DNA from: Synechocystis sp. PCC 7509
Lineage (GTDB): Bacteria > Cyanobacteriota > Cyanobacteriia > Cyanobacteriales > Chroococcidiopsidaceae
Direction of reading: 5' to 3'
NCBI RefSeq assembly: GCF_000332075.2
Contig: NZ_ALVU02000001.1
Location: forward strand, 2,864,324-2,928,323
DNA length: 64,000 bases
Numbering within the stretch: the stretch's first letter is position 1; every line of letters starts with the position of its first letter. Positions 1-10,494 of the stretch are shown here, one piece after another. The translations under genes were made by a program, and so were the position numbers. The notes below the pieces were generated by a model. It saw only the letters and a program-made list of their open reading frames with translations. It searched no databases and was not told the origin of the DNA.

Positions 1-30
1 TAGAATGAGTAACTTCTTTCTGCTCATCAT
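1..30 (-). CDS. 5' end of a gene following scyC (scyD candidate), cut by window edge
   Basis: One base after the scyC stop codon a new frame opens with two consecutive ATG codons and runs MMSRKKLLIL to the window edge. Two basic residues followed by hydrophobic ones look like the start of a signal peptide. In Nostoc punctiforme the gene after scyC is scyD, which encodes a secreted NHL-repeat protein; position and leader fit that, but only ten codons are visible. The identity is therefore an inference from gene order. Confidence 0.45.
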   Translation of the reverse strand, partial: MMSRKKLLIL

Positions 31-31
31 C

Positions 32-994
32 CTACTTTGCACCTACTAAGGAGCGAGGAATATAGCTCATCCCACGCGCAAAAGTTTCGGTATTACCTGC
101 TTTTGCTTCGAGAGTGCGCTTGATATTCATGCTTTCCGCGCCATAGTCTTCAATTTGAAGCTTGCCATGAGGCAGAGTTTCGCCTACTTTCCAAAAACTA
201 ATCCGATGCTGAATAAATCCCGATGCGGAAGGATCGTTAAAAGCATAAGCACAAGGAATCAAAATCGCTGGCGACTTCTGGTAATAGTTGTAGTCAGGAT
301 AAAAATATTCCTGTTCGAGTAGGTAGTATTTACTCAAATTATTTATACGGAATTTAACTTGGACTTTTTGCCCGTATTCATCGACAAATTCTCCTGATTC
401 GGGCATAATTTCGCCCCTAGGATGCAATAAGTGCGCCCACTCGTCTAGATTGCGGACATCTTTTAAATATTCAGCTCCCATTTCTACGGGTGCATCAATA
501 TACATAGTGTCTACATCAATGTAGTAGCGCCCCTTGGCTGCTTGAGTAAGTCCAGCTTTGCGCTCTAAGTTGCCCTTCAAAGAACGACACTCGGAACTAT
601 GCACCGTATGAATCCCTTCCATAATCATCTGTGGGCGACGAATCGGATCGACAAAGCTCAACCAGTGAAAGTAAACTCCTTGCTCGTCAGTTCCCGGTTC
701 TATATATTCGGGAGGAAAAAGCAACACGGGGTAAACTTGAAAGTATTGGTTGTACTCAACGCCACAGTGCCACTCAATGCCGTAAAAAAGCGGGTGCTGT
801 AACTTTTTGATGTGATAATACAAATTGTTTTGATAGCCAGAAGCTGTACCCAGCCAGGTATCTGCGTCAATTTGTTCGATCATGCGGCTAAATAATGTCC
901 ACTCGTCTAGGTTCTCCAACTTAGACAGGTAGTCAAAAGCCGTTTCTGGGGTTGTGGCGATAAAAGCAGAGGTAGCAAATGTATTTTTTTCCAC
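32..994 (-). CDS. scyC: ScyC, scytonemin-pathway cyclase
   Basis: 320 residues. In scytonemin synthesis ScyC cyclises the beta-ketoacid that ScyA makes by coupling indole-3-pyruvate and p-hydroxyphenylpyruvate, giving the tricyclic monomer precursor; it acts in the cytoplasm. The protein is visibly two copies of one domain. Residues about 15-150 and 165-310 each begin with a similar stretch (YLSKLENLDEW versus YLKDVRNLDEW) and end with a similar one (LERKAG versus LEAKAG), which suggests a duplicated SRPBCC/START-like fold. It starts 3 bases after scyB stops, so the two are cotranscribed. The assignment rests on the family sequence plus the scyA-scyB-scyC order. Confidence 0.9.
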   Translation of the reverse strand: MEKNTFATSAFIATTPETAFDYLSKLENLDEWTLFSRMIEQIDADTWLGTASGYQNNLYYHIKKLQHPLFYGIEWHCGVEYNQYFQVYPVLLFPPEYIEPGTDEQGVYFHWLSFVDPIRRPQMIMEGIHTVHSSECRSLKGNLERKAGLTQAAKGRYYIDVDTMYIDAPVEMGAEYLKDVRNLDEWAHLLHPRGEIMPESGEFVDEYGQKVQVKFRINNLSKYYLLEQEYFYPDYNYYQKSPAILIPCAYAFNDPSASGFIQHRISFWKVGETLPHGKLQIEDYGAESMNIKRTLEAKAGNTETFARGMSYIPRSLVGAK

Positions 995-997
995 CGA

Positions 998-2050
998 TCA
1001 CTCCTGTGTTTTTAGACTTTTAGCTTTAGCAATCCGCTCCTGGGCTAAACGCCGAGAAGCTTCATAGGTAGTAATTTCTGCATGATGGGCGATCGCAAAA
1101 ATCTCTGACAAGGTGTCGTAAATGTTGTTTAGTTGTTGAAAAGCTTTGGTTTCGTCATAACCAATCATTTCGTTGTAAACATTAATCAGTCCGCCGCCAT
1201 TGATCACGTAATCTGGGCAATATAAAATGCCCATTAATCTCAATGCTTGGCTGTGCTGTTGCTCGTTTTCTAGCTGATTATTTGCCGCTCCAGCAACAAT
1301 GGGCGCTTTGATTTGCCCGATAGTCTCGCTATTTAAAATCCCTCCCAAAGCACAAGGGGCAAAAACATCAACGTCTAAGCCATAAATTTCGTCAGGGTCA
1401 ACAACTTTAGCTGCGTACAATGAAGCTGCTTGTTCTGCTTTTTCCCGGTTGACATCAGTAACGTATAGCTCCACCCCATGCTCGTGTAGGTACGCACACA
1501 GATTTCCTCCCACATTCCCCAAGCCTTGGACGGCAACTTTTAGCCCTTCTAGACTTCGGTTTTGCAAGCGAAAATTGACGGCGGCTTTGATGCCTAAAAG
1601 CACTCCTCTAGCGGTAATTGGCGCTGGGCCTCCAGATTTTTCGGAAGTCCCCACTACATAGCTAGTTTGGCGGCGGATTGTGCAAACATCTTGAGGGGTA
1701 ATATTGACATCTTGTCCGGTGATAAAACGCCCGTTCAGATTCTCAATAAATCGCCCGTAAGCCTCAAATAACTCATCGGATTTTTCGGCGGGATTGGCAA
1801 TAATTACCGCTTTACCGCCGCCGACAGGAATGTTGGCGCAAGCAGCTTTGTAGGTCATACCGCGACTTAGACGCAAAACGTCTTTTAAAGCGGCAGATTC
1901 ATCAACATAAGGCAGCATCCGGGTTGCTCCCATCGCTGGCCCTAAGCTCGTATCGTGGATAGCAATAATTGCTTTGATGTTTGGGTTTTGTCCGTGGCAA
2001 AAAAGAACTTGCTCGTGACCCATTTCTTCAACAGTTTCAAAAAGCTTCAC
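998..2050 (-). CDS. scyB: ScyB, leucine-dehydrogenase-like tryptophan dehydrogenase
   Basis: 350 residues, Glu/Leu/Phe/Val dehydrogenase family. ScyB oxidatively deaminates L-tryptophan to indole-3-pyruvate with NAD+, supplying one substrate of ScyA. Visible landmarks are the substrate/catalytic lysine region (TYKAA near 66-70 and GGGK at 77-80) and the Rossmann motif GLGNVG at 176-181. Length is normal for the family. It sits 32 bases after scyA and 3 bases before scyC in one leftward operon. A general amino-acid dehydrogenase would look alike; the neighbours decide the call. Confidence 0.92.
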   Translation of the reverse strand: MKLFETVEEMGHEQVLFCHGQNPNIKAIIAIHDTSLGPAMGATRMLPYVDESAALKDVLRLSRGMTYKAACANIPVGGGKAVIIANPAEKSDELFEAYGRFIENLNGRFITGQDVNITPQDVCTIRRQTSYVVGTSEKSGGPAPITARGVLLGIKAAVNFRLQNRSLEGLKVAVQGLGNVGGNLCAYLHEHGVELYVTDVNREKAEQAASLYAAKVVDPDEIYGLDVDVFAPCALGGILNSETIGQIKAPIVAGAANNQLENEQQHSQALRLMGILYCPDYVINGGGLINVYNEMIGYDETKAFQQLNNIYDTLSEIFAIAHHAEITTYEASRRLAQERIAKAKSLKTQE

Positions 2051-2082
2051 GATAGCTCTCCAATTAAAAGCAAAACGAATGA

Positions 2083-3933
2083 TTAAACCAAGGGAAAGGA
2101 AACTTGTTTAGCAGTATTAGTTGCTTTAACGCCTTGCGCTGCTAATCCTTGATTGCGCCCTTTAGAGGGTGCGGGACGGCTCGGATCGATAAGGACATCA
2201 ATTACAAATGGGCCATTGCCAGCGATCGCTTTTTCCAACGCCGCCGTCAAATCTGCTTCCCTGGTAACGCGCACGCCATCCGCACCCATTCCCCGCGCTA
2301 TAGTTACAAAATCTGTTTCGGGAATTAAAGCATCCGCTCCTGTTAATCCCAAAAGCTTCATGCCTTGGAAGCACATATTGTAGCGAGCGTCGTTGAGGAC
2401 AATCCAAATTGCCGGAACTTGGTATTTTACGGCGGTACTAATTTCGTTGTTCATTAGCATTGCCCCATCGCCAACAATGGCGACAGCAAGACCCTGACGC
2501 GCGATCGCTGCCCCCACTACTCCCGTTACCGCATGACCCATTGCTCCTACTCCCGTACTTACCCGGTAGCGCCCTGTTTGATCAAATCGCAACAAGTTAG
2601 TTGACCAAGTAAAGGAGTTGCCCGACTCTGCCATAACTACCGCATCTGTGCCTTCAACTAGGATTTTTTGAATCTCTGACATCAGCACTTCTGGACGCAC
2701 TAAGTTATCTGTACCCGGTGCTATAGTTTCAATTTCGGGGTTTGGGAAACAGCTATCAGTTGTCTCTATTGCTGGCATTTGCGCTAGTAACTCTTGCACA
2801 AAAACCTCTATATCTGCCTGGATGGGCAAGGTTTCAACGTGAGGATAAGCTACTCCCGGAACTTGGGAATCGATATCTACATGGATAAATCCACTTCTAG
2901 GAATCATTGCTTGACTCCAAAATGAAGTTGGTTCTCCTAAACGAGTTCCCAGTACCAATACGTATAAAGGTTTATGCTCCTGCATATAGGTCATTACTGA
3001 CGAATGACCGCCTAAGCCTGTGACTCCAATAAATTGCGGATGATTTTCTGGAAAAATACCTTTGGCGCGGGGCGAACACATTACCGCCGCTCCCGTTTTT
3101 TCGGCAAGGGCGAGAATTTCCTTGGCGGCATTTCTTGCCCCAAAACCTACCCAAATCGCAAATTTTCCCTCCGTTAATTTGCTGACGCACTTAGAAATTG
3201 TGTTAAGGCTGGGAATCGAGCGATCGCATTGCAAGTCTAATCTCGGCAACTCCTGCTCCACCAAGCTTGTTTGTACGGCGGTAGGAATGCTCAAATGCGC
3301 TACAAATCCCCCTGGTTGCGATAACCCTAAAGCAAGCCTACGGAAAATTTGCGGTAATTGTGCCGCGCATTCTACAGTCGTTGCATAGTTAAATAATGCT
3401 CCAGATGTAAAGATACCTTCACTAGGCAGGGTGTAAGCTGTTGTCTCTTGAATTGCCCATTTACCGCGTTGTGGCGCAGAGGTGCAAGCCGACAAAAAAA
3501 TTACCTTCGCTCCTTCTCCACGAGCCGCAAATAGCCCCGTCAAAGCGTTAGTAATTCCTGGCCCAGCAGTTGTAAACACTACCGTTGGGCGATTGGTTGC
3601 AAAGTGAGCTTCAACGGCGGCAAAGGCTGCACCTCCTTCATGGCGAAAGTTCAATACTTGCATGAGGCTGTTTGACAAAGAACCCCAAAGAGTCGCCATT
3701 GCTCCCCCAGCAACTCCAAAGGCACAGCCTACCCCTAGTTCTTCTAACATTGCCACTACTGCCGCCGCTACAGTAAGCGATGCGTCAGATTGAGCTACAT
3801 CATTGCTTACTTCTTCCGGTTGAATGTAATCATAAGTAGAATCGATTTGCGGGGATATTTCAAAGTTATTTGATTCAAATTCTTTGTAAGTTATATTGTC
3901 AAGTGGAGTTGCGTGAGTATAGTTTTCAGTCAT
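2083..3933 (-). CDS. scyA: ScyA, ThDP-dependent acetolactate-synthase-like enzyme of scytonemin synthesis
   Basis: 616 residues. ScyA couples indole-3-pyruvate with p-hydroxyphenylpyruvate in an acyloin reaction using thiamine diphosphate. The N-terminal ThDP-binding domain has the catalytic glutamate in FRHEGG (E99). The C-terminal domain has the GDG motif at 488-490 followed by the asparagines that bind Mg-ThDP. An acidic N-terminal extension of roughly 50 residues precedes the conserved domain, longer than in ordinary acetolactate synthases. It is the first gene of the leftward scy operon and faces a regulator pair across a 988-base spacer, which should hold its promoter. Confidence 0.93.
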   Translation of the reverse strand: MTENYTHATPLDNITYKEFESNNFEISPQIDSTYDYIQPEEVSNDVAQSDASLTVAAAVVAMLEELGVGCAFGVAGGAMATLWGSLSNSLMQVLNFRHEGGAAFAAVEAHFATNRPTVVFTTAGPGITNALTGLFAARGEGAKVIFLSACTSAPQRGKWAIQETTAYTLPSEGIFTSGALFNYATTVECAAQLPQIFRRLALGLSQPGGFVAHLSIPTAVQTSLVEQELPRLDLQCDRSIPSLNTISKCVSKLTEGKFAIWVGFGARNAAKEILALAEKTGAAVMCSPRAKGIFPENHPQFIGVTGLGGHSSVMTYMQEHKPLYVLVLGTRLGEPTSFWSQAMIPRSGFIHVDIDSQVPGVAYPHVETLPIQADIEVFVQELLAQMPAIETTDSCFPNPEIETIAPGTDNLVRPEVLMSEIQKILVEGTDAVVMAESGNSFTWSTNLLRFDQTGRYRVSTGVGAMGHAVTGVVGAAIARQGLAVAIVGDGAMLMNNEISTAVKYQVPAIWIVLNDARYNMCFQGMKLLGLTGADALIPETDFVTIARGMGADGVRVTREADLTAALEKAIAGNGPFVIDVLIDPSRPAPSKGRNQGLAAQGVKATNTAKQVSFPLV

Positions 3934-4921
3934 TGCTTTTAATTACTCATAAAATTTGTAGCCGAACTTAGGACAGGGGCTAGTAGCACTTGCTAACATC
4001 GAAAATAAGTAATATCAAAAACTCAGTTTGAGGTTGAGTTACTGAGTAGTTTTGCTAATGCAAAATAGTTAACAGATGTCAACGGGTGTGACCAATGATT
4101 TTTACGGTAGAGGCAAATCTAACGCAGTGCTTCCGGTAACAAATTTACGGTATCTGCCTTAGTCGCGGCAATGAATATTTTATCGATCGCTATAGCAATT
4201 CTTTTGATCCTCTTGAGGCTGAAAACCTTGTCTATGCTTAAGTTTATGATTTATTCCTTTTGATAGATACTTAACAGAAACCATCGATTTTACGGTGTAA
4301 TTAATTTGTATTTTTTACTACATAGAATCGCTACCAAGCTCAAATGTTAAGCTTTATAAGGCAATCTGCATAACATTTTTAGCGGTATTTGCAGATCCTC
4401 AACTAATTAATACTGTTTGCATCTTTAGAGAGACGATAGTTCTACTTTTAGTAGGATAAGTTGGTGAAAAAATTATGATTGTAAGTTTAAGTCTGTTAGG
4501 AGAATAAATTTAATCTTAATCGAAGCAAAAAGGGCAAATATCAATTTGGACAAAAGTCTTGGATACAAAGGGATTATTTAGTAACACAGAGTATTTATGA
4601 CAGAAAACTTAATCCTTTGATCGAGCGAAACAAAGTAGGGGTAAAGCTTTCAATAAATATTGTCCTACGGATTTGCTAAAACTTATACTCATAGAACATT
4701 GACAAACCAACGCTTTATTGATAGGGTCAAAACTTTTAACAGAAGCGAATTTCTAAGTTACACACATATTAGACACAAGTTTTACTAAGAGAAAATAATT
4801 ATATGTAAAGATTTATGAAATCGTAATAGGATAAAGGAAACAAATCAATTGGAGTTCATTGAGAGATAAATTAAAAACGCATTATTGCCCATTGAAATAA
4901 TCCACAGGAGTGAATAGAACT
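3934..4921. promoter_or_regulatory. Long divergent intergenic region between scyA and the sensor kinase
   Basis: No credible coding frame was seen on either strand. The sequence is AT-rich with many stop codons. It should contain the leftward scy promoter and the rightward kinase promoter plus any binding site of the regulator encoded at 6873-7682. I could not identify a convincing -35/-10 pair or a repeated operator by eye. Its length is unusual compared with the other spacers in this window. Confidence 0.55.
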
Positions 4922-6841
4922 GTGAACAGTAATTATATTTCAGTTCGATCCAACTCAAAAGAATTAAACCAACTGCAACTTATAAAAGCGTTGATAGAGC
5001 GATCGCCAAACGCCACTTTTTGTGTAGGAATAGAAGGACAATTGCTTTACGTCAATGAGGCAATGTGTAAGTTGACACAATACTCGCGCCAAGAGTTGCT
5101 ATCAAAGACATTGGCAGATATAGAACCAAGTTTTGAACTCGCTCAATGGTCAAAATGCTGGCAATCTTTACAGCAAAAAGAGCGCCTAAATTTAACTTCT
5201 CGCTACAAAGCAAGAAGTGGGAAAATAATTCCGGTAGAACTTATCATCAACTCCGCTCAAGAAGATGGAGATTTTTGTTGCATCTTTGCTAAACAAACTA
5301 TCGATGATAACTTAGCGCCGAAAGTACAAGAATGCACCACAAAATTACTGGAAACAAACCAATATCTGCGTCAGGAAGTTTCGCAACTAAAACAAAGCCA
5401 AAACCAATTAGCTAATTCTGTTTCCTTGCTGCAATCTACTTTAGAATCAACAGCAAATGGCATTGTCGCTCTCAGTTTTACAGGCGAAATTCTTAGCTAC
5501 AACCAGAAATTTATAGATATGTGGCAAGTTCCCCAAGGAGTAATACTTTCAAAAAAATGCCCCCACAGTCTAAAGTTTTTTGAAAACAAAGTAAAAGATC
5601 CGGAAACCTTCCGTAAAGCCGTATGGGAAGCACCAATTCAAGACGATAGTGAGCGCTATGACATTTTAGAACTACTTGATGGTAGAACTTTTGCTCACCA
5701 CTCAAAGCCGCAATTATTAGAAGGAGAAATTATCGGTAGAGTGTGGAGTATATGGGATATTAGCGAATTTAGCTTGACAATAGAGGCGTTAAAACAAAAT
5801 GAAAATGGTTTTGCCACCTTAGCAGAAAAAACTGAGGCAATTATTTTTATAATCAGAAACTCACGCCTGTGTTATGTCAATTCGGCAACAGAAGCGATCG
5901 CTGGATATACAAAACAAGAGCTATTAACCGAGAAATTTAACTTATCACAGCTAATAGTTCGACTTACGCCTACACAGCAAAATGGTTATCCACAGTATCA
6001 AGAAATGAAGCTTGTAACCAAAAATGGTGACACGCGTTGGCTAGCTTGTTCTGTAGGATTACTGGAGTTTGAGGGCAAACCAGCCGAACTTGTAACCGCC
6101 ATTGATATTACTAATTGCAAAAATGCCGAAGCAGAAGTTAAGCAAGCTTTAGAGCAAGCAAAACAAGTTAGCGAACTAAAAGAGCGTTTTGTTTCCATGT
6201 TGTGCCATCAGTTTCGCACACCATTAAACATTGTTTCTTTCTCCGCCGACTTACTAAAACGCCATATTTCCCAATGGAGTGAAGACAAAAAGCTCCCGTA
6301 TTTGGCGCATATTCAAGTAGCCGTAGAACAACTAGATCGGTTGCTAGAAGAAATCATGACTTTTAGCAAGCTAGAAGTAGCAAAATTAAGTTTTGAGCCT
6401 ACGGAGATAGATTTAGACCAATTTTGCCGCGATCTGGTGTTGCAGGCTCAATTAGCTAGTAACGATCGCCCGCAGATTGTCTTAATTAATAATTGCGATC
6501 GCCAAGTTTACTTAGACAAAAAATTGTTAGAGCCAATTATCACTAATTTGCTCTCGAACGCAACCAAATATTCACCAGCCAATAGCATCGTCAAATTAGA
6601 GGTGACGCAAATAGACGCAGAGATCGCTTTTCAAGTTACAGATTGCGGTATCGGCATACCAGAAGGCGACTTCACCCAACTATTCGAGCCATTTTATCGC
6701 TGTAGCAATGTTGGCAAATTGCCAGGTACAGGACTTGGATTATCAATGGTGAAAATGCTTGTCGAAGTGCATGGCGGGAATATCTCTGTAGTTAGCCAAA
6801 TAGGTAAAGGAAGTACATTTACCGTTGTTCTCCCCACATAA
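4922..6841 (+). CDS. PAS-domain sensor histidine kinase next to scytonemin genes
   Basis: 639 residues from a GTG start at 4922, chosen because AGGAG at 4906-4910 lies 11 bases upstream; an earlier GTG at 4910 would overlap that ribosome site. No membrane segment is seen, so it is probably soluble. Three PAS-like segments (about 20-125, 165-280, 290-405) precede a short coiled linker. The dimerisation/phosphoacceptor domain has CHQFRTPLN with the phosphorylated histidine near 429, and the ATPase domain has NLLSNA, DCGIGIP and GTGLGLS. It corresponds by position and orientation to NpF1277 of Nostoc punctiforme, proposed to regulate scytonemin synthesis. The signal it senses cannot be read from the sequence. 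Confidence 0.88.
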   Translation: MNSNYISVRSNSKELNQLQLIKALIERSPNATFCVGIEGQLLYVNEAMCKLTQYSRQELLSKTLADIEPSFELAQWSKCWQSLQQKERLNLTSRYKARSGKIIPVELIINSAQEDGDFCCIFAKQTIDDNLAPKVQECTTKLLETNQYLRQEVSQLKQSQNQLANSVSLLQSTLESTANGIVALSFTGEILSYNQKFIDMWQVPQGVILSKKCPHSLKFFENKVKDPETFRKAVWEAPIQDDSERYDILELLDGRTFAHHSKPQLLEGEIIGRVWSIWDISEFSLTIEALKQNENGFATLAEKTEAIIFIIRNSRLCYVNSATEAIAGYTKQELLTEKFNLSQLIVRLTPTQQNGYPQYQEMKLVTKNGDTRWLACSVGLLEFEGKPAELVTAIDITNCKNAEAEVKQALEQAKQVSELKERFVSMLCHQFRTPLNIVSFSADLLKRHISQWSEDKKLPYLAHIQVAVEQLDRLLEEIMTFSKLEVAKLSFEPTEIDLDQFCRDLVLQAQLASNDRPQIVLINNCDRQVYLDKKLLEPIITNLLSNATKYSPANSIVKLEVTQIDAEIAFQVTDCGIGIPEGDFTQLFEPFYRCSNVGKLPGTGLGLSMVKMLVEVHGGNISVVSQIGKGSTFTVVLPT

Positions 6842-6872
6842 AAAATACACACTAAATAACTTAAGTAATTTT

Positions 6873-7682
6873 ATGAGTCAACAATCGTCAGCAAAAATAT
6901 TAGTAATTGAAGATGATGCAAGTACCCGCAACATCTTTATGGACTGCTTAAACTGCGAAGGTTACTATACCATGGGTGCAGAAGATGGCTTAGAAGGAAT
7001 TACCCAAGCTCAAAAGCACTTACCTGACTTAGTAATTTGCGATGTTGCCATGCCCAAACTTGACGGTTATGGAGTGCTGACAACCTTACGTCAAAATCCA
7101 CTTACAGCAATTACTTCGTTTATTTTCTTGACAGCAAGTGTAAGCAAAGCTGAATTGCGTAAAGGCATGGAATTGGGCGCAGATGATTATTTGACAAAGC
7201 CAACCACTATAGGAGAATTGTTAAAAGCGATCGCGACTCGATTGGAAAAGCGGGCTTGTTTGCGATCGTGGTACGCCAATACTTCGGCTCAAAAGCCAGT
7301 AACAGAAAAGGTAAACCCGTCAATTTTTCCCTCAGCGCCCGAACTACAGGAAGTGTTTAAATTTATTGAAGCAAACTACCATCAGCCGATTACTTTATGC
7401 GATGTTGCTCAAGCTGTTGGTTATTCCCCAGCATACTTAACTAACCGAGTAGGGAGCCAAACAGGACAGACAGTAAATCGGTGGATTGTCGAGCGCCGCA
7501 TGGTAGCAGCGCGTTCTTTACTCCAAAATACCGACCAATCAGTAGAACAAGTTGCTAACGCTTTGGGTTATCAAAACACTTGTCATTTTTCTCGCCAGTT
7601 TCGTCAGCATCACGGCGCACCACCCCAAGCTTGGCGCAAAGTCCAGCAAAAGCCTTCTGTACCAGTGTTGAGCATGGTTTAA
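6873..7682 (+). CDS. Response regulator with AraC-type DNA-binding domain
   Basis: 269 residues from ATG 6873, 31 bases after the kinase stop. A longer frame beginning at a TTG inside the kinase gene is unlikely. Residues about 8-125 form a receiver domain with acidic residues EDD near the start, phosphoacceptor D57 in CDVAMP and the conserved lysine in LTKP. After a linker, residues about 170-265 form an AraC/XylS double helix-turn-helix (VAQAVGYSPAYL and VANALGYQNTCHFSRQF). AraC outputs are uncommon among cyanobacterial response regulators. It pairs with the kinase upstream and corresponds to NpF1278 of N. punctiforme; the scy operon is the likely target. Confidence 0.88.
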   Translation: MSQQSSAKILVIEDDASTRNIFMDCLNCEGYYTMGAEDGLEGITQAQKHLPDLVICDVAMPKLDGYGVLTTLRQNPLTAITSFIFLTASVSKAELRKGMELGADDYLTKPTTIGELLKAIATRLEKRACLRSWYANTSAQKPVTEKVNPSIFPSAPELQEVFKFIEANYHQPITLCDVAQAVGYSPAYLTNRVGSQTGQTVNRWIVERRMVAARSLLQNTDQSVEQVANALGYQNTCHFSRQFRQHHGAPPQAWRKVQQKPSVPVLSMV

Positions 7683-8039
7683 GTAGTTATGGTCGCAATT
7701 ATCCAACTGCTAGGGCTGTAGTCTGTCTGTATTGACTTTTTCCGGCACTATCCAAGTCTATTAGGCATTTTCCCTAAACCTCGTCTCCAAAGGTACACAT
7801 TCTTTGGTACGACAGCGTTTGGGGAAATAGTTATTGCTACTACTATTCTTAATTAACTTAGTGTTGAAGTCCTCAATTTAACTTTTTTAACGTTTTTCAC
7901 TAACTTAGCAACATAAGTTCAATATATGTGTTAGCTTCTTATAGAAGATTACATTCGGTTGTGCAGTTTATTTTTATCTATAATGATAAGTCTCTCTCCG
8001 AATCTAACTCTCATCAACCTATGATTCTAGAGACCTCTT
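7683..8039. promoter_or_regulatory. Spacer upstream of the RRM protein gene
   Basis: 357 bases without a coding frame I can support. It must carry the promoter and 5' untranslated region of the RRM gene. Related cyanobacterial rbp genes have long, cold-regulated leaders, so a regulated leader is possible here, but no specific motif was identified. Confidence 0.35.
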
Positions 8040-8348
8040 ATGTCAATTTACGTCGGTAATCTATCCTATGAAGTAGGACAAGATGACCTCAAACAAGTTT
8101 TCGCTGAATACGGAACTGTCAATCGCGTTCAAGTTCCCACAGATCGGGAAACTGGTAGAGCGCGAGGCTTCGCTTTTGTAGAGATGGGTACAGAAGCAGA
8201 AGAAACAGCAGCAATCGAAGCTCTAGACGGCGCTGAATGGATGGGTCGGGCATTAAAAGTCAATAAAGCCAAACCCAAAGAAGATAGAGGCGGTTCGTCT
8301 GGTGGTAGACAAGGTAACAATAGCGGTGGATACTCTCGCCGCTACTAA
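8040..8348 (+). CDS. RRM-type glycine-tailed RNA-binding protein (Rbp)
   Basis: 102 residues. A single RNA-recognition motif fills residues 1-80, with RNP2 (IYVGNL) near the N terminus and RNP1 (RGFAFVEM) in the middle, followed by a short Gly/Ser/Arg-rich tail. Cyanobacterial proteins of this build bind mRNA, are often induced by cold and can help localise photosystem mRNAs. The gene stands alone and is followed by two hairpins. Which paralogue (RbpA-D) it is cannot be told from one sequence. Confidence 0.92.
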   Translation: MSIYVGNLSYEVGQDDLKQVFAEYGTVNRVQVPTDRETGRARGFAFVEMGTEAEETAAIEALDGAEWMGRALKVNKAKPKEDRGGSSGGRQGNNSGGYSRRY

Positions 8349-8409
8349 AAATTGCTTGAGTTAAATTAATGTACTTCGATTCCGACAGGAACTAGGACAT
8401 TAATTTAAC

Positions 8410-8442
8410 CCCATCACAGCTACAAATAATATCTGTGATGGG
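8410..8442. terminator. Hairpin downstream of rbp
   Basis: CCCATCACAG at 8410-8419 pairs perfectly with CTGTGATGGG at 8433-8442 around a 13-base loop. There is no strong T run after it, so it may be an mRNA 3' stem rather than the final terminator. Confidence 0.45.
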
Positions 8443-8469
8443 TTATATCTCACTCAAACAATTATTTTT

Positions 8470-8503
8470 AAAGAGCAGACTCCTAGTCTGCTCTTTGCGT
8501 TTG
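8470..8503. terminator. Bidirectional intrinsic terminator between rbp and por
   Basis: AAAGAGCAGACT at 8470-8481 pairs perfectly over 12 bases with 8485-8496 around a 3-base loop. T-rich sequence follows on the + strand and (from ATTTTTA upstream) on the - strand. It lies between two convergent genes and can serve both. Confidence 0.8.
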
Positions 8504-8512
8504 TACCCTTGC

Positions 8513-9499
<987 letters not shown>

Positions 9500-9700
9500 T
9501 TATTGACTGCCGTTGATTGTCTAATGGACGCTCGAAAAACGCACAGTCTCTATATTACCTACAATTAGCTAGTCTCCCCAGTAAATATATTTATTTTTAC
9601 GCTCGAAAAGTAGGGGCAACGTAAATAAACACGAAGTAGATATTTTTAAGCTAATAAGTATTTCGGCAAGCAAATTATAATAAATACATCGATCGCCAGA

Positions 9701-10288
9701 TTAAGGATTTTCTTGGGCTTGGAGTTGTTCTAAAGCGTAACGCGCGATCGCCAAACTAAACTTTGCTTGCTGAATTTCTGATAAATTTGCCCATTGTTCG
9801 GGTGTAATCTCTAGCGGCATAGTTCCATTGCTGGGATTGCTACGCATAGCATAAGCATAGGGACGAGCAAGGACTAGCAAATCTTCCTCTAAACAATTGG
9901 GTACTAACTCTTTTACACACTGTACCAGTTGTGCGCCTAGGGATTTTTGGTTGTTAATTACTTGACTTGCTTGCCGAGAGATTGCTTCTAACCACTTTTG
10001 CGGCACGTGGGCGGCAAATTGTGCAGATAACTTAGTTTGCAAATCTTGTTTTGGTGTATTTGCCAGCCAAAGCCCGTCTAGTTGACTTAAAAAGTTAGGT
10101 GCTTTGGCGATTAACTCTTGTTCTAGTTCATTGCTTATTGCTAATTGTTGTTCGGCTTCACTAAAATAAGCTTCGGCAGCCAATGTTGTTGTATCCCAAG
10201 GATAAATCTCATCTCCTGATTCTATTAATAGCGATAATATTTCTAGTTCTGCAATGGACATTGGGGGGTTTGTTGGTTCGTGCATCAT
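9701..10288 (-). CDS. Conserved-looking unknown protein behind the CHAT/FHA gene
   Basis: 195 residues; I do not recognise a family. It is acidic, mostly helical in appearance, with no signal peptide, membrane segment or metal-binding cluster. The start at 10288 has AGGAG about 9 bases upstream. It is the last of three leftward genes (PP2C phosphatase, CHAT/FHA protein, this one), 206 bases behind the second, so it may belong to the same pathway, for example as a substrate or partner of the CHAT protease. That is inference from position only. Confidence 0.7.
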   Translation of the reverse strand: MMHEPTNPPMSIAELEILSLLIESGDEIYPWDTTTLAAEAYFSEAEQQLAISNELEQELIAKAPNFLSQLDGLWLANTPKQDLQTKLSAQFAAHVPQKWLEAISRQASQVINNQKSLGAQLVQCVKELVPNCLEEDLLVLARPYAYAMRSNPSNGTMPLEITPEQWANLSEIQQAKFSLAIARYALEQLQAQENP

Positions 10289-10494
10289 GTGTTGTAACTC
10301 CTAATACATTCTTACTCTAAAAACATCCTAAGAATAGATACAGCGATGGTACGGCTATTTCCGTAACAGAAATGAAATCTTTAGGCAGATATTTAAGAAA
10401 TTCTTTAATTATCCACTACCTCGCTATAAGTAGATGTATGTTATGGCTCAATTTTCTAGCGGTAATATGACTGACAATCAAGGATTTAGCTGGT

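Noticed and set aside
8410-8442. Riboswitch-like element after rbp
   Set aside because: It is a single simple hairpin downstream of a gene and next to a clear terminator, so a 3' stem is the simpler reading.
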